Below, piece by piece: positions 1 through 7,419 of a DNA stretch of 52,208 nucleotides. Within the stretch, counting starts at the first letter, position 1. Every line of letters begins with the position of its first letter. The notes beneath the pieces were generated by a model that made no database searches, had not been told where the DNA came from, and was given only the letters and a program-made list of their open reading frames with translations. Source of the stretch: Bacilli bacterium. Lineage in GTDB: Bacteria; Bacillota_I; Bacilli_A; RFN20; CAG-826. The DNA lies in NCBI GenBank assembly GCA_016302065.1, contig JAEDOI010000004.1:1-52208 (forward strand). The letters run 5' to 3'. Both the position numbers and the translations under genes were made by a program.

Positions 1-1278
1 AAGAGCAAATTTAGTAACAGCAGGACCAACTAATTCATAAATTATGGTTGAAGTTAAAATTGTAGCTATAATTAAAGTTCCTAAAGAAGAATCCGTACTT
101 GAAAGAGATTTACTTGCACTAGTTGCTAAACCTATAGCAACACCTGCTTGAGGAATAAGTGTTAAACCTAAATATTTTTTAACTTCAGGTTCAGCTTTTG
201 TAATAGTAGCACCAAATAAAGAACCACAATATTTACCTATTACTCTAGAAATAACATAAGTTAAAGCAATAATTAATAAAATAATATTGTTATCACTAGC
301 AAAGACAGTTAAATCTAAATTAGCACCACTTAAAATAAAAAATAACATAAATATTGGAGGGGTAATTTCATCAATTCTATTGAATGTAAGAATTGAATCT
401 TTTCTAAAGTTAATTAAAATAGCGCCAGTTACCATGCACATTAAAAGACTAGATAAATCAAAATTCCCCATGAAATCCTGTTTAAAAAGAATGGATAAAC
501 CTAAATTTAAGAATAAAGCAAAGATACATAGTCCCATTCTATTAGCACGTGACTTAAATAAATTAAATAATAACGAAATTAAAAATCCTAAAACAGCTCC
601 AATTGCTAAAGATAAAACAATTTCAATTACTGGTTTAGCAAGCATTTCATATAGATTTATAACTCCATTTCCAGTTTCAATTGTTTTAGCTATACTAAAT
701 AAAACTGAAAATAAAATTAAAGCAACAGCATCGTCAAGAGCAACAACTGGAAGCAAAGTTTCAGTAACAGGACCCTTAGCTTTATATTGCTTAATAACTA
801 GTAATGTTGCTGCAGGAGCAGTTGCACAGCTTATAGCAGCAAGGGTAAGAATTAGAGGCCATGATATTTGATTTACTGATCCTTTATTAATTGCTCCATA
901 AATAAAATGAACAATCATTAAGAATAAGAAAACGAATAAACATGCACCAAAAGCTTCAAAGAAAGTAATAGATAAAACTTTCTTTCCAACTTTTTTAATA
1001 CTTTTTATATTAAAACTACTACCTATTGTGAAAGCAATAAAAGTTAGTGCAATTTCACTAATAAATCCTAAGTTATTTACTATTTGTCCAATATTTGAAG
1101 CAGCAATATCTGCGCTATTGAATTTAAATCCATTGAAAAATAATCCTAAAACATAAGGACCTACTAAAATTCCAGTTAAAAGATATCCAGTTACGTTAGG
1201 TAACTTAATTAATTTCATTAGACGAGTTGAAAGAAGAGCAATAATTATTGCTATACCGATATAAATATAAGTATTCAT
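1..1278 (-). CDS. Cation:proton antiporter, CPA2 family (3' end outside window)
   Basis: Reading from the ATG at 1278 towards position 1 gives 426 open codons with no stop, so the C terminus lies outside the window. The protein is almost entirely hydrophobic helices. It starts with a helix followed by a PNVTGYLLTGILVGP segment, typical of the first inverted repeat of CPA2 (NapA/KefB-type) exchangers. An Asp-Asp pair sits at residues 182-183 in the context VALDDAVALIL, matching the ion-binding motif of this family. The family exchanges Na+ or K+ for H+ across the cytoplasmic membrane; the ion cannot be told from sequence. A GAAGGAAG ribosome site lies inside the end of the preceding PII-like gene, only 2 bases away, so the two are translated together. 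No RCK/TrkA-N domain is visible in the part present. Confidence 0.88.
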   Translation of the reverse strand, partial: MNTYIYIGIAIIIALLSTRLMKLIKLPNVTGYLLTGILVGPYVLGLFFNGFKFNSADIAASNIGQIVNNLGFISEIALTFIAFTIGSSFNIKSIKKVGKKVLSITFFEAFGACLFVFLFLMIVHFIYGAINKGSVNQISWPLILTLAAISCATAPAATLLVIKQYKAKGPVTETLLPVVALDDAVALILFSVLFSIAKTIETGNGVINLYEMLAKPVIEIVLSLAIGAVLGFLISLLFNLFKSRANRMGLCIFALFLNLGLSILFKQDFMGNFDLSSLLMCMVTGAILINFRKDSILTFNRIDEITPPIFMLFFILSGANLDLTVFASDNNIILLIIALTYVISRVIGKYCGSLFGATITKAEPEVKKYLGLTLIPQAGVAIGLATSASKSLSSTDSSLGTLIIATILTSTIIYELVGPAVTKFAL

Positions 1279-1280
1279 AA

Positions 1281-1616
1281 TTAAATACTTCCTTCGTAAT
1301 TATCTATTTTATAGGAATACATTCCGCCTTTAACATCTTTAAAGTTGTTTGTGTATTTTCTAATCAAATCTTTTACTGTTTTTAAATCTTCGTCATCTAA
1401 AATAAAATATGAAAAACAAGAATCTTTATGAGTTCCTGTTGCTAAATGGCGTAGATTAAAAAACATTCTATCATCATCTTCTTCATCATCTTGTAAAATA
1501 TGTTTTAAAGATTTAGCAATTAAAACTGATGAATTAAAACCTTTTTGAGACAATATTTGAAATAATTCACCAGTAGCATCACCATTTTTAAGAATCAATA
1601 TTAAAATATTTTTCAT
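1281..1616 (-). CDS. Small PII-like (ferredoxin-like fold) protein, putative antiporter regulator
   Basis: 111 residues with a pattern of beta (2-10), alpha (14-26), beta (29-36), a loop, beta (66-73), alpha (75-92), beta (97-104), as expected for PII/CutA-like signalling proteins. The loop between the second and third strands, where PII proteins carry the T-loop, holds a very acidic run at residues 43-49. I do not see classic GlnB motifs, so assignment to PII-like rather than true PII rests on fold pattern and context. The gene sits 2 bases upstream of a CPA2 antiporter, and small PII-like proteins are known partners of transporters; control of the antiporter by a bound nucleotide or ion is inference. 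A good AAGAAGG ribosome site precedes the ATG. Confidence 0.5.
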   Translation of the reverse strand: MKNILILILKNGDATGELFQILSQKGFNSSVLIAKSLKHILQDDEEDDDRMFFNLRHLATGTHKDSCFSYFILDDEDLKTVKDLIRKYTNNFKDVKGGMYSYKIDNYEGSI

Positions 1617-1633
1617 TTTTGAAACCTTCTTTT

Positions 1634-1657
1634 ATCAATGGCTTAAAAGCCATTGAT
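1634..1657 (-). repeat. Intercistronic hairpin
   Basis: A perfect 10-bp inverted repeat (ATCAATGGCT / AGCCATTGAT) with a TAAA loop lies between the stop of the superoxide reductase gene and the ribosome site of the PII-like gene. Neither strand has a run of T after the stem, so it does not look like a standard intrinsic terminator. It may be an mRNA processing or stabilising element that sets relative expression within the operon. Confidence 0.55.
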
Positions 1658-1685
1658 AATTAAAAACAAAATTTATTATATTAAA

Positions 1686-2066
1686 TTATTTTTTCCATAA
1701 TCCATGAAGATTACAATAAGCTAAAACTTCTTTAACTTCTTCACCTTCAGTTAAAGCAAATGTTGCTTTAGGTTCATCATTCCATTTAAGGTCATGTCTA
1801 TAAACATTTTTGTTTGTTACAAGATATATAAATTGAATATAGTGAACTTCGGTCATTGGATGAACAACACTACCAACAACTACTTCAACAGTATTTCCTT
1901 TAACATTTACTACAGGAATATGTTTTTCAGTGGCAGCTTCTGTAGTGTTTGGAACTAATTCAACCATATTTTCTCCACAGCAAACTGTAGGACAGCAGTG
2001 AGTTGAAGGAATTAATTCAACGATTTTTTTACAATGTGTACAATATAATAATTTAAGTTCTTCCAT
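1686..2066 (-). CDS. dfx: Desulfoferrodoxin-type superoxide reductase
   Basis: Reduces superoxide to hydrogen peroxide without making oxygen, a cytoplasmic defence typical of anaerobes. The 126-residue protein has both domains of class I (2Fe) superoxide reductases. The N-terminal desulforedoxin-like domain carries Cys9, Cys12, Cys29 and Cys30. The catalytic domain has the EKHIP motif (Glu47, Lys48, His49), VHPM (His69), His75, and a C-terminal CNLH (Cys118, His121), so the full four-His, one-Cys iron site and the catalytic Lys are present. Extra cysteines at 24-25 are unusual. A strong AAGGAG site fixes the ATG. It is first in a minus-strand operon with a PII-like protein and an antiporter, and is divergent from a flavodiiron protein. 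Confidence 0.95.
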   Translation of the reverse strand: MEELKLLYCTHCKKIVELIPSTHCCPTVCCGENMVELVPNTTEAATEKHIPVVNVKGNTVEVVVGSVVHPMTEVHYIQFIYLVTNKNVYRHDLKWNDEPKATFALTEGEEVKEVLAYCNLHGLWKK

Positions 2067-2079
2067 AATCTATTCTCCT

Positions 2080-2116
2080 TTTTAATTATTATAATACTTA
2101 TAATAATAAATGTTAA
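2080..2116 (-). promoter_or_regulatory. dfx promoter with PerR-box-like operator
   Basis: On the minus strand a TTAACA (2116-2111), 17-bp spacer and TATAAT (2093-2088) form a near-consensus promoter, predicting a start near 2081, just upstream of the ribosome site. Positions 2080-2094 match the PerR box TTATAATNATTATAA at all but one of the 14 defined positions and cover the -10 and the start site. Peroxide-responsive or other Fur-family repression is inferred; chance matches are more frequent in AT-rich DNA. Confidence 0.55.
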
Positions 2117-2167
2117 ATTAAGTGATTTTAAAGTTAATAAATTATATAAAAATGTAGTTAAAAATAT

Positions 2168-2180
2168 TATAATAATCTTA
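2168..2180 (+). promoter_or_regulatory. Probable -10 region of the flavodiiron operon
   Basis: TATAAT at 2168-2173 predicts a start near 2180, followed directly by the GTGAGG ribosome site before the ATG at 2197. No convincing -35 is present at the usual spacing, which may mean an activator is needed. The 12-base string TTATAATAATCT is shared with the promoter of the Cys-rich protein gene at 33097. Confidence 0.45.
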
Positions 2181-2196
2181 GTGAGGATTTTAATTT

Positions 2197-4020
2197 ATGT
2201 ATAAAAAAAGATTGGTTACACAAGATACTTATTATGTTGGTGCTAGTGAAAGAAGATTAGCATTATTTGAAAACGTTTATCCATTAAATAATGGTGTTAG
2301 CTATAACTCATATTTAATATTAGATGAAAAAACTTGTTTACTCGATAGTGTAGATAAATCTGTCGAAGATGTATTTATTAAGAAAGTAGTGGATGGATTA
2401 AATGGTAGAAAATTAGATTATTTAGTTGTTAACCATATGGAACCAGATCATGCTTATACTTTAAAAAGAGTTATTGATCTTTATCCAGAAGTTAATGTAG
2501 TTTTAAATGATAAAACATTAAGAATGTTTAAAAACTTTAATAATGGTTTTGAACCAAAGAATTTTACAATTGTAAAAGAAATGGATCAATTAGTATTAGG
2601 AAAGCATACTCTTGTATTTATTTTTGCTCCAATGGTTCACTGGCCAGAAGTTATGGTTACATATGATGCATATACTAAAACATTATTCTCAGCTGATGCA
2701 TTTGGAACATTTGCTGCATTAAATGGAAATTTATTTGCTCATGAAGTTAATTTTGAACATGAATATTTAGATGAATCAAGAAGATATTATACAAATATTG
2801 TTGGGAAATATGGAACTCAAGTTCAAGCTATTTTGAAGAAAGCAAGCACAGTTGAAATTGAAACTATTTGTCCTTTACATGGTCCAATTTGGAGACAAGA
2901 TATTAATTATTTAATTTCTCTTTATGATAAATGGTCAAGATATGAACCAGAAGTAAATGGTGTCTTGATTGTTTATGGTTCTATTTATGGAAATACTGAA
3001 GAAGTTGCTAATTTAATTGCTGATTCTTTAGCTCTTGAAGGAATTAAAAATATTAAAATGTATGATGTTAGTAAAACAGATAAATCTTATTTAGTGGCTG
3101 AAGCATTTAAATATTCTCACTTTGTAATTTGTTCCTCAACTTATAATATGGGTATTTTTACACCAATGGAAGAATTCTTATTGGATTTAAAATATCATAA
3201 CTTGCAAAATAGAAAAATTGCTGTTGTTGAAAATGGTTCATGGGCTCCAAATAGTGGCAAATTAATTAAAGAAATATTTGCTTCTATGAAAAATATGACA
3301 GTATTATCAAGTTCATTTACTATTAATTCAAGAATTAAAGATGCTCAAGAAAATCAAGTTGAAGCATTAGCTAAAGAAATAGCTATTGATTTCCCTAAGG
3401 TTGACTTAAAAGAAAAGAATCCTTTATTTAATATAGGATATGGTTTATATGTCTTAACTTCAAATGATGGAAAAAATGATAATGGATGTATCATTAATTC
3501 TGTTAATCAAGTTGCAAGCAATCCAAATTTATTATTTATTTCATTAAATAAAGCAAATTATACAACTGAAACAGTTTTAAAAACTAAAGAGATGAATTTA
3601 AATTGTTTAACTGAACACACCCCATTTAGTTTAATAAAGAGATTTGGATTTGCTAGTGGAAAAACAAGTAATAAATTTGATGGATTTAGATGTGCTTCAA
3701 GAAGTAAAAATAATCTTGTTTATTTAACAAGATATACAAATTCCTTCTTTTCATTAAAAGTTAAAGATGTTATTGATTTAGGAAGTCATTATGGATTCAT
3801 TTGTGAAATTGTTGAATCTAAAACTTTAAGTAATGAAAATAGTTTAAGTTATGATTATTATCAAAAGCATATAAAGCCTCAAAAACCAAGAGGAGAAACA
3901 AAAAAAGTTGGTTGGATTTGTAAGATTTGTGGATATGTTTATGAAGGAGAGAATCTTCCTGCAGATTTCATTTGTCCATTATGCAAACATCCTGCCAGTG
4001 ATTTTGAAAAATTGAAGTAG
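2197..4020 (+). CDS. Flavodiiron protein fused to flavin reductase and rubredoxin (FprA-type oxygen/NO reductase)
   Basis: Reduces O2 to water, or NO to N2O, in the cytoplasm of anaerobes. Four domains are visible. The metallo-beta-lactamase-like diiron domain (1-250) has all six ligands: His80, Glu82, Asp84, His148, Asp167 and His228. A flavodoxin domain starts at 256. A flavin-reductase-like FMN domain covers about 410-560. A C-terminal rubredoxin has Cys575, Cys578, Cys593 and Cys596. Simple FprA proteins are about 400 residues, so at 607 this one carries both electron-entry modules in one chain and may take electrons directly from NAD(P)H. The gene is divergent from superoxide reductase and heads the long run that contains the glycerol oxidation genes. 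Whether O2 or NO is the main substrate is not determined by sequence. Confidence 0.93.
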   Translation: MYKKRLVTQDTYYVGASERRLALFENVYPLNNGVSYNSYLILDEKTCLLDSVDKSVEDVFIKKVVDGLNGRKLDYLVVNHMEPDHAYTLKRVIDLYPEVNVVLNDKTLRMFKNFNNGFEPKNFTIVKEMDQLVLGKHTLVFIFAPMVHWPEVMVTYDAYTKTLFSADAFGTFAALNGNLFAHEVNFEHEYLDESRRYYTNIVGKYGTQVQAILKKASTVEIETICPLHGPIWRQDINYLISLYDKWSRYEPEVNGVLIVYGSIYGNTEEVANLIADSLALEGIKNIKMYDVSKTDKSYLVAEAFKYSHFVICSSTYNMGIFTPMEEFLLDLKYHNLQNRKIAVVENGSWAPNSGKLIKEIFASMKNMTVLSSSFTINSRIKDAQENQVEALAKEIAIDFPKVDLKEKNPLFNIGYGLYVLTSNDGKNDNGCIINSVNQVASNPNLLFISLNKANYTTETVLKTKEMNLNCLTEHTPFSLIKRFGFASGKTSNKFDGFRCASRSKNNLVYLTRYTNSFFSLKVKDVIDLGSHYGFICEIVESKTLSNENSLSYDYYQKHIKPQKPRGETKKVGWICKICGYVYEGENLPADFICPLCKHPASDFEKLK

Positions 4021-4027
4021 TAATAAT

Positions 4028-4369
4028 ATGGAAAAAGAAAAATTATCATTTAACGAATATCAACTTCATGCCTATAACTTAATTAGTGAAGAAGGCAAAA
4101 AAGATATGATTACGAATGGTGTTCTTGGTCTTGCTGGAGAAGCTGGAGAATGCTGCGATATTGTAAAAAAATATAAATATCAAGGGCACGAACTTGATAA
4201 AGAACATTTAAAAGATGAACTTGGGGATGTTCTTTGGTATATTGCCGAAACTGCAAGTGGCTTAGGAATTACTCTTGAAGAAGTTGCAGAATATAATTTA
4301 AATAAACTTCATAAACGTTTTAATGGAGAAAAATTTATTAAAGAAAAATCAATAAATAGAGAAAAATAA
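4028..4369 (+). CDS. MazG-type nucleotide pyrophosphohydrolase
   Basis: A 113-residue all-alpha NTP pyrophosphatase domain, which hydrolyses (d)NTPs to the monophosphate and pyrophosphate and is usually linked to cleaning damaged nucleotides. The Mg2+-binding pattern is present: Glu38 and Glu41 in LAGEAGE, and Glu64 and Asp67 in DELGDVLW. It is a single-domain form, much shorter than E. coli MazG. It begins 7 bases after the flavodiiron gene and is probably co-transcribed, which fits a role in removing oxidised nucleotides under oxygen stress (inference). No clear Shine-Dalgarno is visible, so it may rely on translational coupling. Confidence 0.88.
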   Translation: MEKEKLSFNEYQLHAYNLISEEGKKDMITNGVLGLAGEAGECCDIVKKYKYQGHELDKEHLKDELGDVLWYIAETASGLGITLEEVAEYNLNKLHKRFNGEKFIKEKSINREK

Positions 4370-4381
4370 TAGGTATTTAAT

Positions 4382-5824
4382 ATGGTTTTTGATTGTATTA
4401 TCATCGGATGTGGATTAATTGGTGCTAGCGTTAGTAGATATCTTTCTAGATATAAAGGAAATATTCTTGTTCTTGAAAGACATAATGATGTAGGAGAAGA
4501 GACAAGTAGTGCTAACTCAAGCATAGTCCATAGTGGATATGATCCAAAACCTGGTACTTTAAAGGCTAAATTCAATGTTCTTGGCAATAAAATGATGAGT
4601 CAAGTTAGTGAAGAATTAGATGTTCCTTTTATAAGAAATGGTTCTCTTACTGTTGCTTTTTCTAATGAAGAGATTGAAACGTTATATGAACTTAAAAAAA
4701 GAAGTGAAGAAAACGGTGTTGAATGTCGAATCGTCGAAACTGAAGAATTAAGGAAGATAGAACCAAATATTTCAAGTGAAGCTAAAATGGCTTTGCTTTG
4801 TCCAACAGCTGGAATTATTAATCCATTTTTGTTAAATGTTGGATATATTGAAAACGCCATGGATAATGGTGTTAAATTAAGGCTTAATAGTGAAGTTGTT
4901 GATATTAAATACATTGATGGTTTATATCATGTTTATTTAAAAAATGGTGAAGAATTAATTACAAAAACCATTGTTAATGCTAGTGGCCAAATGAGTGATA
5001 AAATCCATTCTTTGTTAGAAGAACCAAGATATAAAATTATTTATAGAAAAGGTGAATATTTATTACTTGATCATTTTAATGCTAATTTTGTTAAGCATAC
5101 TTTATTTATGTGTCCAACTAAAGTTGGGAAAGGTGTATTAATTTCTCCAACTACTAGTTACAATTATATTATTGGACCTTCAAATGATGAGAGTACAATT
5201 AATGATACATCAACTGATAGTGCGACTTTTGAAAGTTTGAAAGATTCTGCTAAAAAACTAATTAAAAATATACCTTATGTTAATGTAATCAGAGAATTTG
5301 CTGGAGTCAGGGCAAATAGTAGTATCAATGATTTTATTATTGAAGAATCTTCTAATTTTAAAGGATTTTTTGAAGCAGGAGGAATTATGTCTCCAGGACT
5401 TGCTTCTTCTCCTGCAATTGGAGAATATGTAAGTGATTTGGTTGCTTCAAGGTTATCTTTAAAAAAGAATGATTCATTTAATCCAACAATTAAAAAGCAC
5501 AAAAACTTAAGGAACTTAGGAATTAATGGAATAAATGAATTAATTAAAGAAGATGAAAGTTTTGGAAGAATGATATGTCGTTGCGAAAAAGTTAGTGAGG
5601 GCGAAATTATAGATTGTATTCATAGAAATGCTGGAGCCACTACTGTAAAAGGTGTTAAAAAGAGAGTGAGAGCTGGATTTGGCAAATGCCAAGGAACTTT
5701 CTGCCAGGAAGAAGTCGTTAAAATTTTAGCAAGGGAGCTTAATACTTCTATTGATAAAATTAATTATAGTGAACAAGGAACTAATATTCTTAAATGTAGT
5801 TTAAAAGGTAATAAACATGAATAG
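4382..5824 (+). CDS. GlpA-like FAD-dependent glycerol-3-phosphate dehydrogenase with BFD [2Fe-2S] domain
   Basis: Probable oxidation of glycerol 3-phosphate to dihydroxyacetone phosphate. The N terminus has the FAD dinucleotide motif GCGLIG (residues 9-14) followed by LERHNDVGEETSSANS, typical of the DAO/GlpA/GlpO family. The C-terminal domain (about 395-450) is a BFD-like [2Fe-2S] binding region with Cys399, Cys401, Cys436 and Cys441, as in anaerobic GlpA and unlike the H2O2-producing GlpO of mycoplasmas. It overlaps the GlpB-like gene by 8 bases and lies in a run with a DUF1667 protein and glycerol kinase, which supports glycerol 3-phosphate as substrate. The annotation of this subgroup as GlpA is by family and context. 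Confidence 0.85.
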   Translation: MVFDCIIIGCGLIGASVSRYLSRYKGNILVLERHNDVGEETSSANSSIVHSGYDPKPGTLKAKFNVLGNKMMSQVSEELDVPFIRNGSLTVAFSNEEIETLYELKKRSEENGVECRIVETEELRKIEPNISSEAKMALLCPTAGIINPFLLNVGYIENAMDNGVKLRLNSEVVDIKYIDGLYHVYLKNGEELITKTIVNASGQMSDKIHSLLEEPRYKIIYRKGEYLLLDHFNANFVKHTLFMCPTKVGKGVLISPTTSYNYIIGPSNDESTINDTSTDSATFESLKDSAKKLIKNIPYVNVIREFAGVRANSSINDFIIEESSNFKGFFEAGGIMSPGLASSPAIGEYVSDLVASRLSLKKNDSFNPTIKKHKNLRNLGINGINELIKEDESFGRMICRCEKVSEGEIIDCIHRNAGATTVKGVKKRVRAGFGKCQGTFCQEEVVKILARELNTSIDKINYSEQGTNILKCSLKGNKHE

Positions 5825-7076
5825 CGAATATGATTTAATAATAGTTGGTGGCGGAAGTGCAGGTTTAGCAAGTGCAATTAGTGCTTATGATAATGGAATA
5901 AAAAGTATCCTTTTAATAGAAAAGAATAAGGAATTAGGGGGTATTTTAAATCAATGTATTCATAATGGATTCGGTTTACATACCTTCAATGAAGAACTTA
6001 CTGGTCCTGAATACGCTTTTAGATTTATAAATGAAGTCAAAAAAAGAAATATTGAATGTTTATTAGATTCATTAGTAATTGGAATTTCTCCTTTGAAAGT
6101 GGTTACTGTTTCATCTCCAAAACATGGAATTATTAATATTAAAGCCAAAGCTATTATTAATGCTTGTGGATGCAATGAAAGAACTTATGGTCAAATTATG
6201 ATTCCTGGAGATAGACCAAATGGCGTATTTACTGCAGGTTTAGCCCAAAAATATTTAAATATTGATGGATATTTAGTTGGGAAAAAAGTATATATTTTAG
6301 GAAGTGGTGATATTGGATTAATTATGGCTCGTCGTATGACTTTAGAAGGAGCTAAGGTTATTGGAGTTAGTGAGTTAATGCCTTATTCTAATGGTTTAAA
6401 TAGAAACATTGTACAATGTTTAAATGATTATGATATTCCCTTATATTTAAGCAATACTGTTACTAAAATTATTGGTAAAGATCAACTTGAAGCTATTGAA
6501 ACTTGCGATGTTGATGAAAATTTAAAACCAATATTATCAACTAAAAAAAGAATTGAATGTGATACTTTGCTTTTAAGTGTTGGATTATATCCATTTTCTA
6601 ACTTAATTTTTAATGCTGGGGCTAGTCAATATGTAAAAACCAAAGGAGCGTTTGTTGATCAAAATTTAGAAACTACGATTGATGGAATTTTCTCTTGTGG
6701 AAATGTTCTTCATGTCCATGATTTGGTTGATTTTGTTAGTGAAGAAAGTAGTAAAGCCGGAAAATGTGCTGCTGATTATATCCTTAAATCTAGAGGAAAA
6801 TTAAATAAAACAATTTATACAAATGCGCTAGATAATGTATCTTATTTATTACCTAATATGATAAAAATTTATTCTAATTTAGAGGAAGTTACTTTTTCAT
6901 TTAGAGTTAGAAAACCTATGGAAAAAGCCTCAATTTTAATAAAAGATGGTGATAGAATTATTAAAAAGATAATTAAAATGAATCTTGTTCCTAGCGAGAT
7001 GATAAAAGTAACTTTAAATAATGTTAATTTTTTAGATTTTGAAGAAATTGATTTTATGATTGAGGAGATAAAATAA
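5817..7076 (+). CDS. GlpB-like NAD(P)/FAD-dependent oxidoreductase
   Basis: A 419-residue two-dinucleotide-domain flavoprotein. An FAD-binding GGGSAG motif lies near residue 11, a second nucleotide-binding motif GSGDIG near residue 161, and a second FAD motif (DGIFSCGN) near residue 291. This layout is that of the thioredoxin-reductase-like partner subunit found beside GlpA-like and DUF1667 proteins in many Firmicutes. It probably passes electrons between the GlpA-like dehydrogenase and NAD(P) or another carrier; the electron acceptor is not known from sequence. It overlaps the GlpA-like gene and is followed after one base by the DUF1667 gene, so the three are likely made as one complex. Confidence 0.82.
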   Translation: MNSEYDLIIVGGGSAGLASAISAYDNGIKSILLIEKNKELGGILNQCIHNGFGLHTFNEELTGPEYAFRFINEVKKRNIECLLDSLVIGISPLKVVTVSSPKHGIINIKAKAIINACGCNERTYGQIMIPGDRPNGVFTAGLAQKYLNIDGYLVGKKVYILGSGDIGLIMARRMTLEGAKVIGVSELMPYSNGLNRNIVQCLNDYDIPLYLSNTVTKIIGKDQLEAIETCDVDENLKPILSTKKRIECDTLLLSVGLYPFSNLIFNAGASQYVKTKGAFVDQNLETTIDGIFSCGNVLHVHDLVDFVSEESSKAGKCAADYILKSRGKLNKTIYTNALDNVSYLLPNMIKIYSNLEEVTFSFRVRKPMEKASILIKDGDRIIKKIIKMNLVPSEMIKVTLNNVNFLDFEEIDFMIEEIK

Positions 7077-7077
7077 T

Positions 7078-7419
7078 ATGGAAAAAGATATGATTTGTAT
7101 TTGTTGTCCAAAAGGATGTCACCTTCATTATAAAAACAATGAAATTAGTGGATATACTTGTTTAAGGGGTAAAGAATATGGCTTACAAGAAGCTATTGCT
7201 CCTAAACGAATACTAACATCAACTTTTAAAGTTAATTCTTCTACTATTAATGTTTTACCTTGTAAAACAAGTGGCCCTATCCCTAAAGAAAAAATATTTT
7301 TAGTAATGGCAGAAATTAATAAATTAAGTGTTGATTTACCTATTAAAATGAATCAAGTATTGATAAAGAATGTTTTATCTTTAGGAGTTGATATTATTGC
7401 GACCAAGGAGTGTAATTAA
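7078..7419 (+). CDS. DUF1667 protein, small Cys-rich partner of the GlpA/GlpB-like flavoproteins
   Basis: 113 residues. The N terminus holds Cys7, Cys9, Cys10 and Cys14 (CICCPKGC) and then Cys28 before a short RGKEYG motif, the signature of DUF1667. Family members almost always sit next to the two flavoproteins seen here. They are thought to carry an Fe-S centre or another electron-transfer role in the glycerol-3-phosphate dehydrogenase complex, but the biochemical role is not established. The stop codon overlaps the start of the next gene in TAATG, implying coupled translation. Confidence 0.85.
   Translation: MEKDMICICCPKGCHLHYKNNEISGYTCLRGKEYGLQEAIAPKRILTSTFKVNSSTINVLPCKTSGPIPKEKIFLVMAEINKLSVDLPIKMNQVLIKNVLSLGVDIIATKECN

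Noticed and set aside
287..871. Plus-strand open frame of 194 codons at the left end
   Set aside because: It is the antisense shadow of the antiporter, whose minus-strand frame encodes clear membrane helices and the Asp-Asp motif. The plus-strand translation has no family features.
2268..2283. cre-like TTGAAAACGTTTATCC in the flavodiiron gene
   Set aside because: It lacks the terminal CA of the consensus and lies inside coding sequence; not enough to claim CcpA control.
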